This document shows, piece after piece, positions 32,873 to 44,759 of a stretch of DNA of 64,000 bases. A program made the translations under genes and the position numbers. This stretch comes from Tetraselmis striata. Its lineage: Eukaryota; Chlorophyta; Chlorodendrophyceae; Chlorodendrales; Chlorodendraceae. The notes under the pieces were generated by a model. The model was not told where the DNA came from. It searched no databases and saw only the letters and a list, made by a program, of their open reading frames with translations. The DNA lies in contig VCJN01001809.1 in NCBI GenBank assembly GCA_006384855.1, positions 124,001-188,000 of the forward strand, given 5' to 3'. Within the stretch, counting starts at the first letter, position 1; each line of letters begins with the position of its first letter.

Positions 32873-35800
32873 GGGGGGTGCCACGAGGATGCTCAGGTCA
32901 ACACTAGCGTGTTCACTTATTGATTATATTCTGGATCATACATGTTCAAGGCGAAGTTCATCTTATTGGATCTGTAATGGGTCTTATTGTGTCGCGCTCC
33001 ACACCCCTCCCGCAGACGCCACATACGACTACAAGTACGGCATCCGCGCGGTGGCGGGCGGCGGCCGCTCCTCAGCACGCGAGACCATCGGGCGCGTGGC
33101 GGCGGGCGCGGTTGCCAAGAAGCTGCTTAAGACTCTCGCAGGCACGGAGGTGCGCCGCTCAGCCAACCAGCCTTCCGCTGTGGCACGTACGCATCCGTGT
33201 GCATGCATGCCTATGATGAGGGCGGTCGTGCTGGTGTGGACAGGCCACTCCGCTTTGGTGCTACATAGGATCATGAAGCGTGTGGCCCGGGGACTCAGAT
33301 GTGGCACATGTGTGTACATACGTTAGAGAGGGAGAGGGAGAGAGAGAGAGACCTTACTTGTAGCTGGAGATGGTTAGCGTACCCTAGATACACACACAGA
33401 CACACACACACATAGCACACCGCACGCTGCTCGCTGCAGAGTGGGAGAGAGTGAGAGCCTGGCATGGAGCTGTTCCTGCAGGTGCCATCATTACAGCCCG
33501 GTTGACAGCCAAGCCCTGGCAGAAGCTACGGCCTGTGAGACCTTTTATTCACTTCGGAGAGCCCGCCGAACGGGAGCCGCCCGCCCCGCTGTGTGGCCTG
33601 CATATGGTGCAGGCGGAGCGGGCGCCGAAGGGGGGGAACGGGGGCTGGGGTTGCGGCAGGGCTGAGGCATGTATGCTTGGCCGGCACGGGGCGCGCAGGT
33701 GCTGGCGTATGTGAACCGCGTGCGCGACGTTTCGGTCAACTTGGACAACTCCAAGTTCACGATGGAGGACGTGGAGGCCAACATCGTGCGCTGCCCCGAC
33801 CCCGAGGCCGCGGAGGCGATGATCAAAGGTGCGGCGCCGGGGCAAAGGGTCGCACAATGCGTATCGGGGGAAGCGGAGGGGCGCATAGACCCTGAATGGG
33901 GTATTCTTAACCCTAATACCCCAAAACCTTGCATGCCCCTTGCAGGCCCCCACCCATTTCATTTGTATGTTAGTCTTATTAGGGTATGCGACGCTTTTTG
34001 TCTCCCAAACCCTAAAACACGATTCATGTGGAAAGCCGGCAATTCCACCTTTCCACCTGTCCTTCCATGGGTCGTGGCTCATAAAGCCCTAACCAGGGTC
34101 ATATACCAATCTGAAACCCTGATCCTGATTCCCTGATAAATTATTGCTTTTGTGTAATCAAAACCCAAAATCCTCCACTTGCTAAGGCGAACATGAGACC
34201 CTAGTTTCGAGTCTTTAAGTTTTAGGATTTCTTGATGTGCACCCTCTGTGCGGCACTGCTGAAGCCCCCCCCCCCCCCCCCCCCCCGCCCCCCTCTGGCT
34301 CCTCACTGCAGCGATAGACGAGGTGCGCACCAAGGGCGAGTCGTGCGGCGGGGAGGTGACGTGCGTGGTGCGCGGCTGCCCGCGCGGCCTGGGCGCCCCG
34401 GTGTTCGACAAGCTGGAGGCGGAGCTGGCCAAGGCGCTCATGTCGCTGCCCGCCACCAAGGTGCGCCCCGGACCCCCCCCCCCGGACTGAATCCAGCGAG
34501 GCAGGGTTCGATCCGGAGTTCAGTTGGATTTAGCCTGGGCTTCTCATCAATTCAACAACGGATTTGCTGTTGAATTCAGGGAATTAATTTAGGGTGCTGC
34601 CCTGCCCTGCATGGCAGCTTTGTTCGGAAGGAGGCCTGCCGGTTAGGGTATTAGGGTTTTCCACATGACGCGTTTCCGTTCACAGCTTTTCCCCTTTCAT
34701 CGAATTCTGCTACCAAAATTCACTTGGACGACTTGGTCTCGCTGAGTTCCATAGCTATTTTTTAGGGATTCAACCACGAATTCTGCCCTGCGCCCTAGGG
34801 TATTGTACTAGGGTAGGGTGTTCACGTTGAGTCCAGCCACGTCAGTGGTATGGTTTCGGAGCAGCTGATTTCATCCCACATTGAGATTGTCAGCTTTTCC
34901 AGGGGTTCTTTTGGCTGAATTCACGCGGGTTAGACTGTGTGTATACCCATGCCTAGACCCCAAGATGCATTGGCTCCACCCCGTGACTGACCCCCTTCCT
35001 CCCCACGGCCTCCACCCCAATGCGGCGTAGGGCTTTGAGATCGGGTCCGGCTTTGAGGGCAGCAAAATGACGGGCAGCGAGCACAACGACGAGTTTTACA
35101 TCGACGACAAGGGGCAGGTGCGCGCCCTTGATCACAAACCCTAACCCCATAACCTAGCCCCTGATCTCACCTCATTATGTTCCAGACATCCATAGTGTAG
35201 TGTATGGCGAATGTTCGGACCCCTATAATTATGCTATGGTTCCAGCATTCCGCCCCATGACATGTGTCTTGAAACTCCGACGACCCAAAAGGTTTTTTGT
35301 ATGTTGAGTTTGTCTTGCGCATGGATAGGGTTTGGTTTCAGGGGTTTGGCAACTCGCAGTTTCGCTGGAGGCTGTAGGGTCACGTGAAATCCTCAATTTA
35401 GGTTTCGTGACCCTAAACTATAAACCCTTGGCGAATTTCATCGTCCCGCTGTGCCCGCCAGCTAAGCAAGCTCCTACAAAAGCCCTAAACTGTAAGCCCT
35501 TGTCGAATTTTCATCTTCCCGCCGTGCCCGCCAGCCGACTAAGCTGCTAACAAAGCCCTAAACTGTAAACCCTTGGCAAATTTTCATCTGCGCTTCCCAC
35601 TGTGCGCGCCAGCCGACTAAGCTGCTACCAAGACCCTAAACCATAAACCCTTGGCGAATTTTCATCTTCCCGACGGCCGCCCTCAGCCCCCCTCCCCCCT
35701 CCCTCCTCCCCGCTGCGGCAGACCCGCACGCGGTCCAACCGCTCCGGCGGCGTCCAGGGCGGCATCTCCAACGGCGAGGACATCATCGTCCGCCTCGCCT

Positions 35801-37313
35801 TCAAGCCCACCTCCACCATTGCGCGCAAGCAAAACACGGTGCGCCCCCGCGCGTGAGGGCCGCGACGGTCGGGGGGGAGCGTTGGGGGGTGTTGGGGGGG
35901 CAGATGACCTTGTGGATGTATAGCAGACATTACATAAACACATGTTCCGTGCCCTCTATCAACTGTATGTGTACACGTGGTGTATACGTGTACGTGTGTC
36001 ATGTACGTGTCTGTCAGTATGATTTACATGTATTGCTGTATGTACCGTAACCACACTGTGGGTTGGCGGTATGTCATCGTTGTTGACTCCCTCCTGTAAG
36101 AGAGGAAATTGATTACGAATTGTATCAGAATACACCACAAACTCCGCACGGATTGTCCGACGCGTTGCCCCAAAACAATTCATTATCATTTTCCAGCCGC
36201 GAACCCAATCAGATGGTGCAGTATGTGTGTGTGTACATGGGGGTACGTATCTGTATCTGCATGTGAGTGCATTCGTGCTCTCCCCAGCGCACGCAAGTGA
36301 CTCAGGTGTTGCCCCATCTGGACGCTGCATGACATCACTTTCATGCGGTCCGTTCATGCAGCCGCTACAGAGCATTCCTCCCGGCCTGGCCATGCATTTG
36401 TCACTGAGTGTAGCGCTGACCGACAAAGCTTCGATCATTGCGGCGTGTGACGTTTTGGACAACACACATATTGTTACAAACCCACGGGCCGGCCGGGCGG
36501 GACAAAATTCGTGTCCTGGCGGAATGTGCGGACGGGCAGTATTCAGCGCCGAGGGGGGGGGGGGGGGGGGGGCTCGTATTCTGAGGCGACTGAGGGCGAC
36601 TGGGGGGTGGTGGACGCAGGTGACGCGCGACGGCAAGGAGGTGGAGCTGCTGGCGCGCGGCCGCCACGACCCATGCGTGGTGCCGCGCGCGGTGCCGATG
36701 GTGGAGGCCATGGTGGCGCTCGTGCTGGCGGACCACCTGCTGCAGGTGGACCCCCCCCCCCCCCCCCCCCCTCCTCCCCCCGCCGACTTCGCCCCTGAAG
36801 GCGAATGTGTGGAAGAGGAACTAAGACGACTGGGTACTGCTCAAGAAGTCATTATGGATTTAAAAAATGTATTGAGCATTGGCATTTTTTTGCGAAATTG
36901 AACAATCTTTAGGGTCATATGGCCCAAAATAGATCAATGGCCCAAAACGCCCCAAAATTTGGTTGTCTGGGGTCATGACCAAAATTAGGTCCGACCCATA
37001 CTTTGGGTACTATTTGCGTAGTATGCCCCGAATGTTCGAGTCAAACTTGGGAAAGAATGGGGTGTACATCAGGAATGTACAATCGAATGATACAAGCATT
37101 GGCACGTCAATGGGCATGTGCGTTAAATCAGCCGGGCGGGCGTGAGGTTGACGTGGTGTCGATATCAGCCTGTGCAAGGCCGCGGCTAAGACCCCCCCCC
37201 CCCCCCCCCTTCCGTCCCCCAAACAGCACGTCGCGCAGTGCGAGATCCTGCCGCGCGACAACGGCGCCAGCAGCACCATCCGCCTCAACACGCTGGAGCC
37301 CCTGCAGCTGTAG
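32180..37313 (+). CDS. Chorismate synthase, plastid form
   Basis: Nine exons in phase: 32180-32448, 32558-32739, 33016-33149, 33699-33828, 34312-34460, 35031-35117, 35722-35838, 36620-36745, 37227-37313 (1281 nt, 426 aa). It catalyses the last step of the shikimate pathway, EPSP to chorismate, with reduced FMN. The first about 44 residues ([20 protein letters not shown]) are rich in Ala, Arg and Ser and fit a plastid transit peptide. Conserved blocks: [125 protein letters not shown] and FKPTSTI. Length and motifs are complete. Introns carry runs of 27 G, 22 C, 20 G, 21 C and 18 C, GA and CA microsatellites and a telomere-like minisatellite. The single host gene in this pathway seen here. Confidence 0.97.
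32852..32878. repeat. 27-G run after an 11-T run, chorismate synthase intron 2
   Basis: A T run switches directly to a 27-base G run inside intron 2. One of at least five long G/C runs in the introns of this gene. Confidence 0.9.
35409..35672 (+). repeat. Telomere-like minisatellite, chorismate synthase intron 6
   Basis: Four tandem units of 72-78 bp, each starting CCCTAAAC (or CCCTAAACC) at 35411, 35483, 35556 and 35634, followed by a TAAACCCTTGGC-type block, AATTTTCATC and a CCGCC-rich stretch. CCCTAAA is the plant/green-algal telomere repeat; here it occurs once per unit, not in uninterrupted arrays. Further CCCTAA motifs are scattered in introns 4 and 5. Confidence 0.75.
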
Positions 37314-39192
37314 GGGGCGGCGGCTCGAGCCCCCCCCTTCCCCCCCCCCCCTTTCCCCCCGCATTAGGCCATAACTCTCGATTCTCAAGCTAGTCGCCCC
37401 GCAATGTGCCGCCGCCGCCGCAATATCGCCGCTCAGCCGCAGGGGACCCCCTCCGCCCCCCTCCGGCGCGTGCTGCCTGTGCGGATGCCGTGTCTGCCAC
37501 CGACGAGGACACATCCGCCATGGATGTGTCAAGGCATGCCCGGCTGCAAGGCAGCGCCCCGTTGACGCGTGAGGCGCCATGGTGGCATTTAATCAATCGA
37601 TGCTGTAGAGGCGCCGCCTTGCCACCCTGTCGGATCGCGTCTTCACCTGAGCCGCGGCCACCTTGGAGTGACTCCAGTGCATCTAGTTGTAAGTGCCACA
37701 AGGGGAGCGATCTGCTACGCATAAACCGGGTCAAAGCCCCCCGCCGGCGGGATGAGCCAGTAAGGACATACCCGGCGCGCATCAGTACTACGCGGCATCA
37801 TCGCCCCCTCCTGAGCGCCACATCAACCTGCATTGTCGACCGCGGCTCGTGTTCTCAGTGACGACTGGCGCGAGGGGGTGGCGCAATTCGGACTAGGGGG
37901 GCAGTGATACCACAATCACGACTCCCTATTTACCCCAACCCCCCCCCCCCCCCCACTGGGTGTCCCCCTCGATCATGTTTCATGTGTCACTCCTGACTTC
38001 GGTGCTCGTTCCAGTAGGGGTATTGACCAGCCCCAAACATTTGACGTGTTGACATGATGAACAAAAAGGTTATTGCCGAATTTATGACGAAATGTATTTG
38101 TCCACCCCCACTGTGGGGGGGGGGGCTCCCAACTTGTATTAATAATTGTATTTTCTGTTCTCACCATGTCAACATCTCGAATGTGTCGGGCTTATCAATA
38201 CGGGGAGGGTAAGAGGAAGTCATGATTGTGTTATCACTAACCCCCCAAGTCTCAATTGCGCTACACCCCTCGCGACAGCCTTCACGCAGATCAAGAACCG
38301 ATGCGGCTTAGACACCAAATGACCAAACGAGAGGCGGACCCTCAATATCACCAACTAACACCCACCCACCTGCCCGGATAAGAACACGTCGTTAATAATA
38401 AGGATTACGGTGTACCGGATTGGGGCATTGGGATGCTAAATAAAGAGTGCCGACGCATTTTTTAAAAGAAATGTTCTTCGGGTGCCTGATGGCTCTTTCT
38501 TTGTTTGGCAACATATTCCAAATATGTTCATTTCGTTCCAAGTGGGCGCTTGATTATAACTTGTTTTTACTAGCAAACGCGTCGGCACCTGGAATGGAAG
38601 CTGGAGCGAGGATGATCGATTAGGCCAACGGAATCAGTCGAGGTAGCTGATGGCATAGCGGTTACTTGCTTCACAGAGGAAAGCGATGCATCACACCTGC
38701 GGTAATACCCATCGGCGCGCCGACACTGGCACCGGCGGGACGATGCCAGTGCACTGGCGCGACACTGAATGTAAACGCACTCACGTACTCGAGACTGAGT
38801 GTAAACGAGGCGCGAGGCCACCATCCCCCACCGCCTCCCTCAGCAGTGCACAGCACAACCACTGCGTTCCCAGCGTGGTCAGCACATCCTTGGGGCAGGA
38901 TCCTTAGCGGATCGAAGTTCCTATCGGTCTTGCTAAACGTGATTTGAGAACCTCGTATCGTACTGGTACTACTTTTTTCGAGAATGTCGTCGACCAGCAG
39001 ACAAGACGCGCACTGATGGCGAGGCGCGCCAAAAGAGGGGCTTCGATTATTACACATACATGCCATGCGGTCAGTCTCCCCAGTGGCAGAGATCGGCTCG
39101 CCAGTTTGATAGCTTCTATCGCGAAGCTGCGGTGATGGCGTGGAGAACTCGAGACCCCGCCGCGTCATCGGTGCGCTCGTCTTCGCTCGTCG
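37314..39192. other. Intergenic, 3' flanks of two converging genes
   Basis: Lies between the ends of the plus-strand chorismate synthase gene and the minus-strand gene at 39193-40578. It has a 16-C run at 37939. Two open frames (37406-37861 plus and 38671-39168 minus) have no domain or splice support. Confidence 0.45.
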
Positions 39193-39926
39193 CTACTGCA
39201 GCGCTTGCCAAAGCACGCAGCCGTCCATCATGCGCGCTGCGACGTGGCCGCGGCTCTGGAGCAGCTCCAGCAGCAGAAGGATCTTCTTGGCGCCTACCGA
39301 TGGCAAGCGGCGCTCGAGGTGCGACACCGAGAGCAGCGCGCGCTCACGCCCCCAGCCTGCGTTGGGCCCGCCTCCTGACCGGTGAAACTCGGCCCACACA
39401 GCGAGCAGCTCCGCGGCACCCTCTCCCGAGCGGAAGGTCTTCGGGAACAAGGCTAGCTCTAGCGCCGCGAGGCCGCCGGCTGCGGCTGCGCGGCGGCCGG
39501 GCGAGGGCCGAGGCGGCTCCCCACGCGAACGCGCCGATTCCGGGCGAGACGGCGTCGTCGTCGGGGGCGGCGTTGCCGGGGCTCGCTTGACGGTTGACAC
39601 CGGACGCGGTGGCGCTGCTGATGCCGACGTCACCGCCGCCGCTGCTGGAGCGCGCTTGACGGCCGTGGCGGGACGGGACGGCGTCGCCGAAGCGGCGGGC
39701 CTGCCGAGCAATATAAGCCATACACAGCGGTCAGGTGCGGCGTCAGTTTCCAGTGGTGTACTCCCCCCTCCCTCCGAACGAAAAGCGACATACAGTAACC
39801 ATTTCCCCGGTCGGGACTATACCTGTATCTCTAGCAACCCGCACAGTAAGCAACGATCTTCAGAATTATTGAAGCTGTGGTAAAATGAAAAGAAATGCTG
39901 AGAGCGCAAGCGAAGCGGGGGCCGGG

Positions 39927-39962
<36 letters not shown>

Positions 39963-40578
39963 GGGGTGGCGCTCTTGTAAAATATCAGTGGCAGCCGGCG
40001 GCGCACCTGCTCCTCTCGACCTGCCGATAAGGTGCCAGAGCCGACCTCGGGCGGCGGACGCTGCTGGGCGCGCCGGAAGATGCCGGTGGCGGCGTTCGCA
40101 TCGAGGCGGCGGGGCTGCCCGCTGGCTGCCAGCGCGGCGTGGCGGGTGCGGCTGTGGCGGGCCGGGGGTGCGCCGCCCCCCGCGGCGACGGAGTGGCTGC
40201 CGCCGACGGCGGCGTTCGCATCAGATCCGCGATCGGCGCGCGCCGGGCGGCCGGCGTGCGGAAGGGCGACCCAGCCGCCGTCAGTGGCGAGCCAGCGGCG
40301 GTGTCCCAGCCGCGAGGCCGGCGTCGGTTGAGATCCGCCGGCGATAGCGGCTGCGCGGGCGGCGGACCACCGTGCGACTCGGCGAGGATTTCGTCGCGCG
40401 TATTTCGAAAGGGCGGGCCCCGCGAGCCGGCCACGCCGTTCTCCTTGTTGCCGCCCGCGCCCAGCAGGCGATCGAAGCGACTGCTCCACTTGCCGATCAC
40501 GCCCTTGACCAGCTTCATGTCCTCCAGAAACACCGCCAGCGCCTGCTTGTCGCGCAGTTGCCGCGCCTTGGCGAACAT
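39193..40578 (-). CDS. Unrecognised Pro/Ala/Arg-rich protein with a helical N-terminus
   Basis: Best model: exon 40578-40046, intron with a 34-G run, exon 39700-39193 (346 aa); the donor (CCGAG|GTCGGC) was chosen because it keeps phase with the better coding frame. The N-terminus MFAKARQLRDKQALAVFLED then LVKGVIGKWSSRFDRLLG is helical; the middle is disordered with repeated Thr-Pro sites (RTPPSAAATPS, FRTPAARR), and exon 2 contains a duplicated TAVKRAPA/STVKRAPA and then a helical end (LAALELALFPKTF, AKKILLLLELLQSRGHVAAR). Upstream of the chosen ATG the same frame is open back to 40620 and reads DSDGDGTVSQVDEMF, resembling an EF-hand loop, so one or more 5' exons are likely. Many S/T-P sites suggest phospho-regulation. 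No family assigned. Confidence 0.55.
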
Positions 40579-43170
40579 CTCGTCCACCTGCGACACCGTA
40601 CCATCTCCGTCAGAATCCGCTCATTTCTTCGACTCAATACTGACGGCTGCACCGCCCTCTCTCGGCTAGGCTTGACGAAAAAAACGGCGTCGGAACGAGC
40701 GAGTATACTCAGACGATACGCCACGACTTTTGACACTTGCCATGTCCTCATCCAGTAGGTCCGATAATCGAGGATTGAGCAAGGGACAGCACTGTGGTGT
40801 GGCCTCTTGGCTTTGTCCGGGTAGTGCATTCGGGGTAAAACATCGCGAAAGGTCGAGCTGGCGGGTCGATTTTATTCATTGTCGCCTTCTCTGAATACGG
40901 ACCAATCGGGCGCCAGTTTCTGAGGAATGATATCACGCTTTCCATGGTGGGGCCGGGAGGGGGGCAAGCGGCTTCCTGTAAGGTCATGTCCGGGTACATC
41001 TTCCAGAATACAAGTAGTGCAGTAAACCAATGGCATTTCTGAATTATGCATGTATTTCAACCTCAATTCTGCCAGGAAGAGTATACAATATGAAAGATAG
41101 TAGTTGTAAGCGGCGCTTAATAGTGTGTTTTCACAGGTACGCCGCTTGCCGCGCAACACTCTCATTCAGCCTGTTGCCGCGGTTGATAGAGTCGCTACAC
41201 ACCATTCAGCGCGGTATCTCTCTCACTCATGCTATGGCACGGGAAGGTGGGGAGGCGGGCTCCGTAAGGGGTTGTCACGTCCGCCGCCAGCGACCGGCCC
41301 TGCCAGCCCTAGGGTACCATATGCGGGGGTGCATTGGGCGGCTTGTAAGATTACGGCGCAGACCGATGCACGCTGGGCAGTGAGGATGGTAACCGCGCAC
41401 AAGCCGCAAACTTAAGACACCCGGCTGCCCACCCCAGTAAGCAAGACGCCTGGCGCCCATCCCCGCGCCCCCACCCCCATCCCGTGCATGCGCCGCAAAC
41501 CGTAACCCCAAGGACAAGCCCAACAGCCTCATGGAGCCTGCTGTCCTGCGCCGCCGCATGTCTTTACCCCTGCAAGGCCCCACTACCACCCCGCAGACGC
41601 AGCCTCATCGGCGGACCGGATATGGTGACCGCCCTGGCGCCAGGCAGCTGCCCGGACAACGCTCGGCGCCTCGGTAACCCGCTGCCGCAGACGCCCACAG
41701 GCTCTCTCATCCCTCAGCTTTGTCGCTGACAGGGGTACAGGAGACCAGCAGGCACGCAAGCCCAACAGAGATGTGCCCCGTGATGCACACCCCCACCCCC
41801 TCCCTTATTCCTGTGACCTCCACCGCACCCACAGTTTCACCCCTCGCAGGCGCGGCTACCAGCTCACCGCGACCACTCACACTCACTCACACACACATGT
41901 ACATGTATGCCGCAATGACATTTATCCGTATGAACATTCCGAGGACACCCAGCTCTCTTACCGACTCCCACCAGCGCAGGTCACCGGCCACATACTCTGC
42001 GAGTGTCGCGCTGGCTGTCAGCAGATGGGCGAGTACGTGACCGCAGCAGAGCCCTGCGCTGTGCTGTTGCCCCCCTCCCCCCCCCCCCCCCCCCGGGCTT
42101 TCCTTCTCTCAACCCCTTTACATCCTTCCCCCTGCTGATCTTCGTGGGGTCCAGCGGCCCACCACAGCTACAATCTACGCTCCGATACGTTGCATGTAGC
42201 AGTGACATACATTGACAGACACCGACGGGCCGCCGACCACCCACGCCTTCACAAACCCCGATGCCCACAACAGTGAACCCCCGGCCCTTGCCCCTTGTGC
42301 ATCTCCCTCTTCATCCCCCGAGGGAGCTCCTCCGCCCCGGACACCGACGCCCCGTCGCAGGCGCAATCGCGTCATCCATCCCCGGCCAGGCGGCGCCTCG
42401 TCGTTGGCTGGCCAACAATGAGTCACTGAGGGGCGTCTCGCTTTGTGGCCAGCACCTCGGCCCGGAGGGCTCTGCGGCTGCGTTTTGGGGAAGCGCCCGT
42501 ACCCGCAGACTCGCATAATACTAGGCCGCTGCTACGAAATATACAATGTGGGTATACAGGGTATATAGCGACCCTTGTCCCGCAAGCACTGAGAGTATGG
42601 GTAAAAGTACAAGGCAGGTGTGATGCGGGTAGGCCGATTCGGTAGACATACATATTTTACCGGCTGTCGTCGGGCTTGTAACTGTAACCCCCCACCCGCC
42701 CCCCCCCCCCCCCCCCCCCCCCCCGCCCGCCCCCGGCCCCTCGGCATCAGGTGCACCTCCGTGTGCCACGCGCATCAGAGAAGTGCAGGGAGCAGAGCCC
42801 GAGCTGCCAGTAGATTGTGGTCCAGCTTAATCCCAGTGCTACTCTCTAGCTCGTAGCAGTATGACGTCGGAAGTAAGACGACGTTACATCAGCAGCTTGC
42901 ATTTTTAATCGACGGTTGTAGCGCCAAGGATATTCATTGCCGGACAGATGCTCCACGAATGCGCACTAGACGCGCTCAGACGCCTCCCTCCCTCTATCTA
43001 TATCCGCCCGTGCCACCGATAATCCCGGGTAGAGCCGATATGGCGCGCTTGGTCGCGACAACTGCAGCGGGTCGTCGTCGTAGTCACCCCCCCCCCCCCC
43101 CCCCCCCCTAACACCACCACCGACCGTAGTGGGAGGGGCTCGTTGACCGAAGCGTTGACCGGCCGCTCAC
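40579..43170. other. Region with unresolved coding potential
   Basis: Between about 41480 and 42060 plus-strand frames read KDKPNSLMEPAVLRRRMS and later HSFTPRRRGYQLTATTH and DIYPYEHSEDTQLSYRLPP, which look exon-like, with possible donors near 41672 and 41983; near 42420 another frame gives SLRGVSLCGQHLGPEGSAAA, reminiscent of a leucine-rich repeat. No full model keeps phase, two frames are open at once, and no start could be fixed. 26-C and 22-C runs lie at 42699 and 43087. It also contains the likely 5' part of the minus-strand gene ending at 39193. Confidence 0.3.
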
Positions 43171-43251
43171 CTGCTCCACCAGGCTCGCGTTGGCGTGGTG
43201 GCAGCTCCGCTTCAGGGCCGGCGTGCTCGGCATCGCCGGTAGGCCTGCCAT
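43171..43251 (-). CDS. Candidate isolated first exon (27 codons)
   Basis: On the minus strand an ATG at 43251 opens MAGLPAMPSTPALKRSCHHA and ends at NASLVEQ followed by GTGAGC, a strong donor, in phase 0. It has the look of a first exon of a nuclear protein. It could be the start of the gene at 39193-40578, 2.6 kb downstream, but intermediate exons were not found. Confidence 0.3.
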
Positions 43252-44037
43252 CGCAGCAAATTTTGCGGAGGTTGGAAAGGGGGGGGGCGGGTGGGGGGGG
43301 GGGGGGGGGGGGAGGGGGGCAGCGTCAAAAGCGAGCTCGCCTCTTTAGACGCGCCGCCCTGCCTCCAGCAATGCTCTGCTCAGGGGACGCGGCGGTTCGC
43401 TGCTGATGGGTCCGGTTCTGCTGCTCGTCTGGCCGAGAAATTAGGACGACGACGCGCGCGCGAGCAAACTGAAAAAAGTGGCCCGCGGTACGGGTTACGT
43501 GCCACGTGGGTGTGTCCGATCCTCGTACGCCTTACTTGTGTTTAACAGCATGGACACGCGCCATTGACAACGCGCCAATTTAAAAGCATTAGATGTGTGA
43601 AAGCGTATTAATAACAAAACGCACGGGTATTTTCTCAGAACGTGAAGTCAAAATAAAATAATAAGGCCTGGAAACCGGGACACGCTCGCGCGCCAGATGC
43701 TGATGAGTGGCGTGTCTTTTATTTAAATTGGCGGGCGTTGTCAATTGCCGTGGATGTAGCTGTACTCCGCATGCGGAATACATCAGCTCGAGACCGCGGC
43801 ATTTGAAAATGCCGGCCCGCATACAATGTGCCGTATGTCAGTACGATTGGTCTCTCTCTCTCGCCGTGCTTATTTATTGGCGCTCTTATTATGTTTGTTC
43901 TTTGATAAATTGATAACTCACGAAATTGAGCACCGTGACCCGTTTCTACCACTTGCTATTGCTTGCAGGTATTATGTGTGTACTGCCCCCATGCATGCAT
44001 CTATGTTGGAAACAATGATGTCACGAGGCTTGTGAGG
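43252..44037. other. Intergenic, left flank of the chromovirus
   Basis: Nothing recognisable. Short G runs near 43280-43316. No target-site duplication of the neighbouring LTR element was seen. Confidence 0.45.
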
Positions 44038-44371
44038 TGCAGTAGTGCGATGCAGTACTAGGACAAGGACCAATGGTTTGAGCAGACGGATTGTGGTTAT
44101 TACATGCCGGTTGGCCGCCGGCTTTAGTGGCAGATCGTGGCACATCGGGCTAGAGGTCACGGATGACCGGGCAATAGCGGTCAGATGGCACCATATGTAG
44201 TATAACAGATGTGGGCCGCGGGGATCACCCTCGAGTCGGGCACTGGGCGCATGCAAGCATACGAGTATAGTCGTAAAGATAATGGGGATGGATTACAAGT
44301 ATTACGCAAATGGCATATGTAACAGTGGTGAGGGTATATGTGCATGCAGTAGAGGTAGGGTTTGGGGAACA
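44038..44371 (-). repeat. 3' LTR of the chromovirus
   Basis: 334 bp; on the plus strand begins TGCAGTAGTGC and ends GGTTTGGGGAACA, so TG...CA in both readings. Matches 48911-49243 with scattered substitutions and small indels. A purine-rich stretch (GAGAGAGATAGGAATG on the minus strand) just inside could be the polypurine tract. Confidence 0.85.
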
Positions 44372-44530
44372 GACCCTAACATTCCTATCTCTCTCAGAAA
44401 ATCAAGGCATGGGTCTCAAAGGTTGAGGGGAAATCGGGCAGGGTATTTTCGGGCAAGTTCACGGTAGTGTGGGCGGCAAAACAGAGCAGACAAGGCGGGT
44501 GTGCGGTGGGCATAGACAGTGAGCATATCA

Positions 44531-44686
44531 ACCTTGCTTTCCGAGGTTGCAATATGGCTCCCAAGAGTTATGCGAAGAGTCATAGCCTGACCATTGCACA
44601 AGGAACACAAGGGCATGGCCGCGAGCATAATGATCGGTATCATGTTCAATTTTGTGATCAAGAATGTTCTCAACAATGAATTCATC
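44531..44686 (-). pseudogene. Chromodomain at the C-terminus of integrase
   Basis: DEFIVENILDHKIEHDTD, then LVFLVQWSGYDSSHNSWEP: the aromatic cage and W-x-x-W-E-P-like ending are typical of chromoviral integrase chromodomains that read histone marks to target heterochromatin. A 30-base homopolymer (44721-44750) lies immediately upstream in the element's sense, coding a Pro run between the HPVFHISKL integrase end and the chromodomain. Confidence 0.8.
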
Positions 44687-44719
44687 TTGCGGGGGGATAA
44701 GTCTACCAGGGACGACATT

Positions 44720-44750
<31 letters not shown>

Positions 44751-44759
44751 CTATTAGGC

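Noticed and set aside
32355..33326. 323-codon plus-strand open frame
   Set aside because: It reads through two chorismate synthase introns, including the 27-G run; the spliced model gives a complete, conserved enzyme.
35409..35672. CRISPR-like array
   Set aside because: Units are contiguous minisatellite repeats without unique spacers, in a nuclear intron.
42260..42518. Leucine-rich-repeat exon
   Set aside because: Only one LRR-like stretch, no second repeat, and no splice sites in phase.
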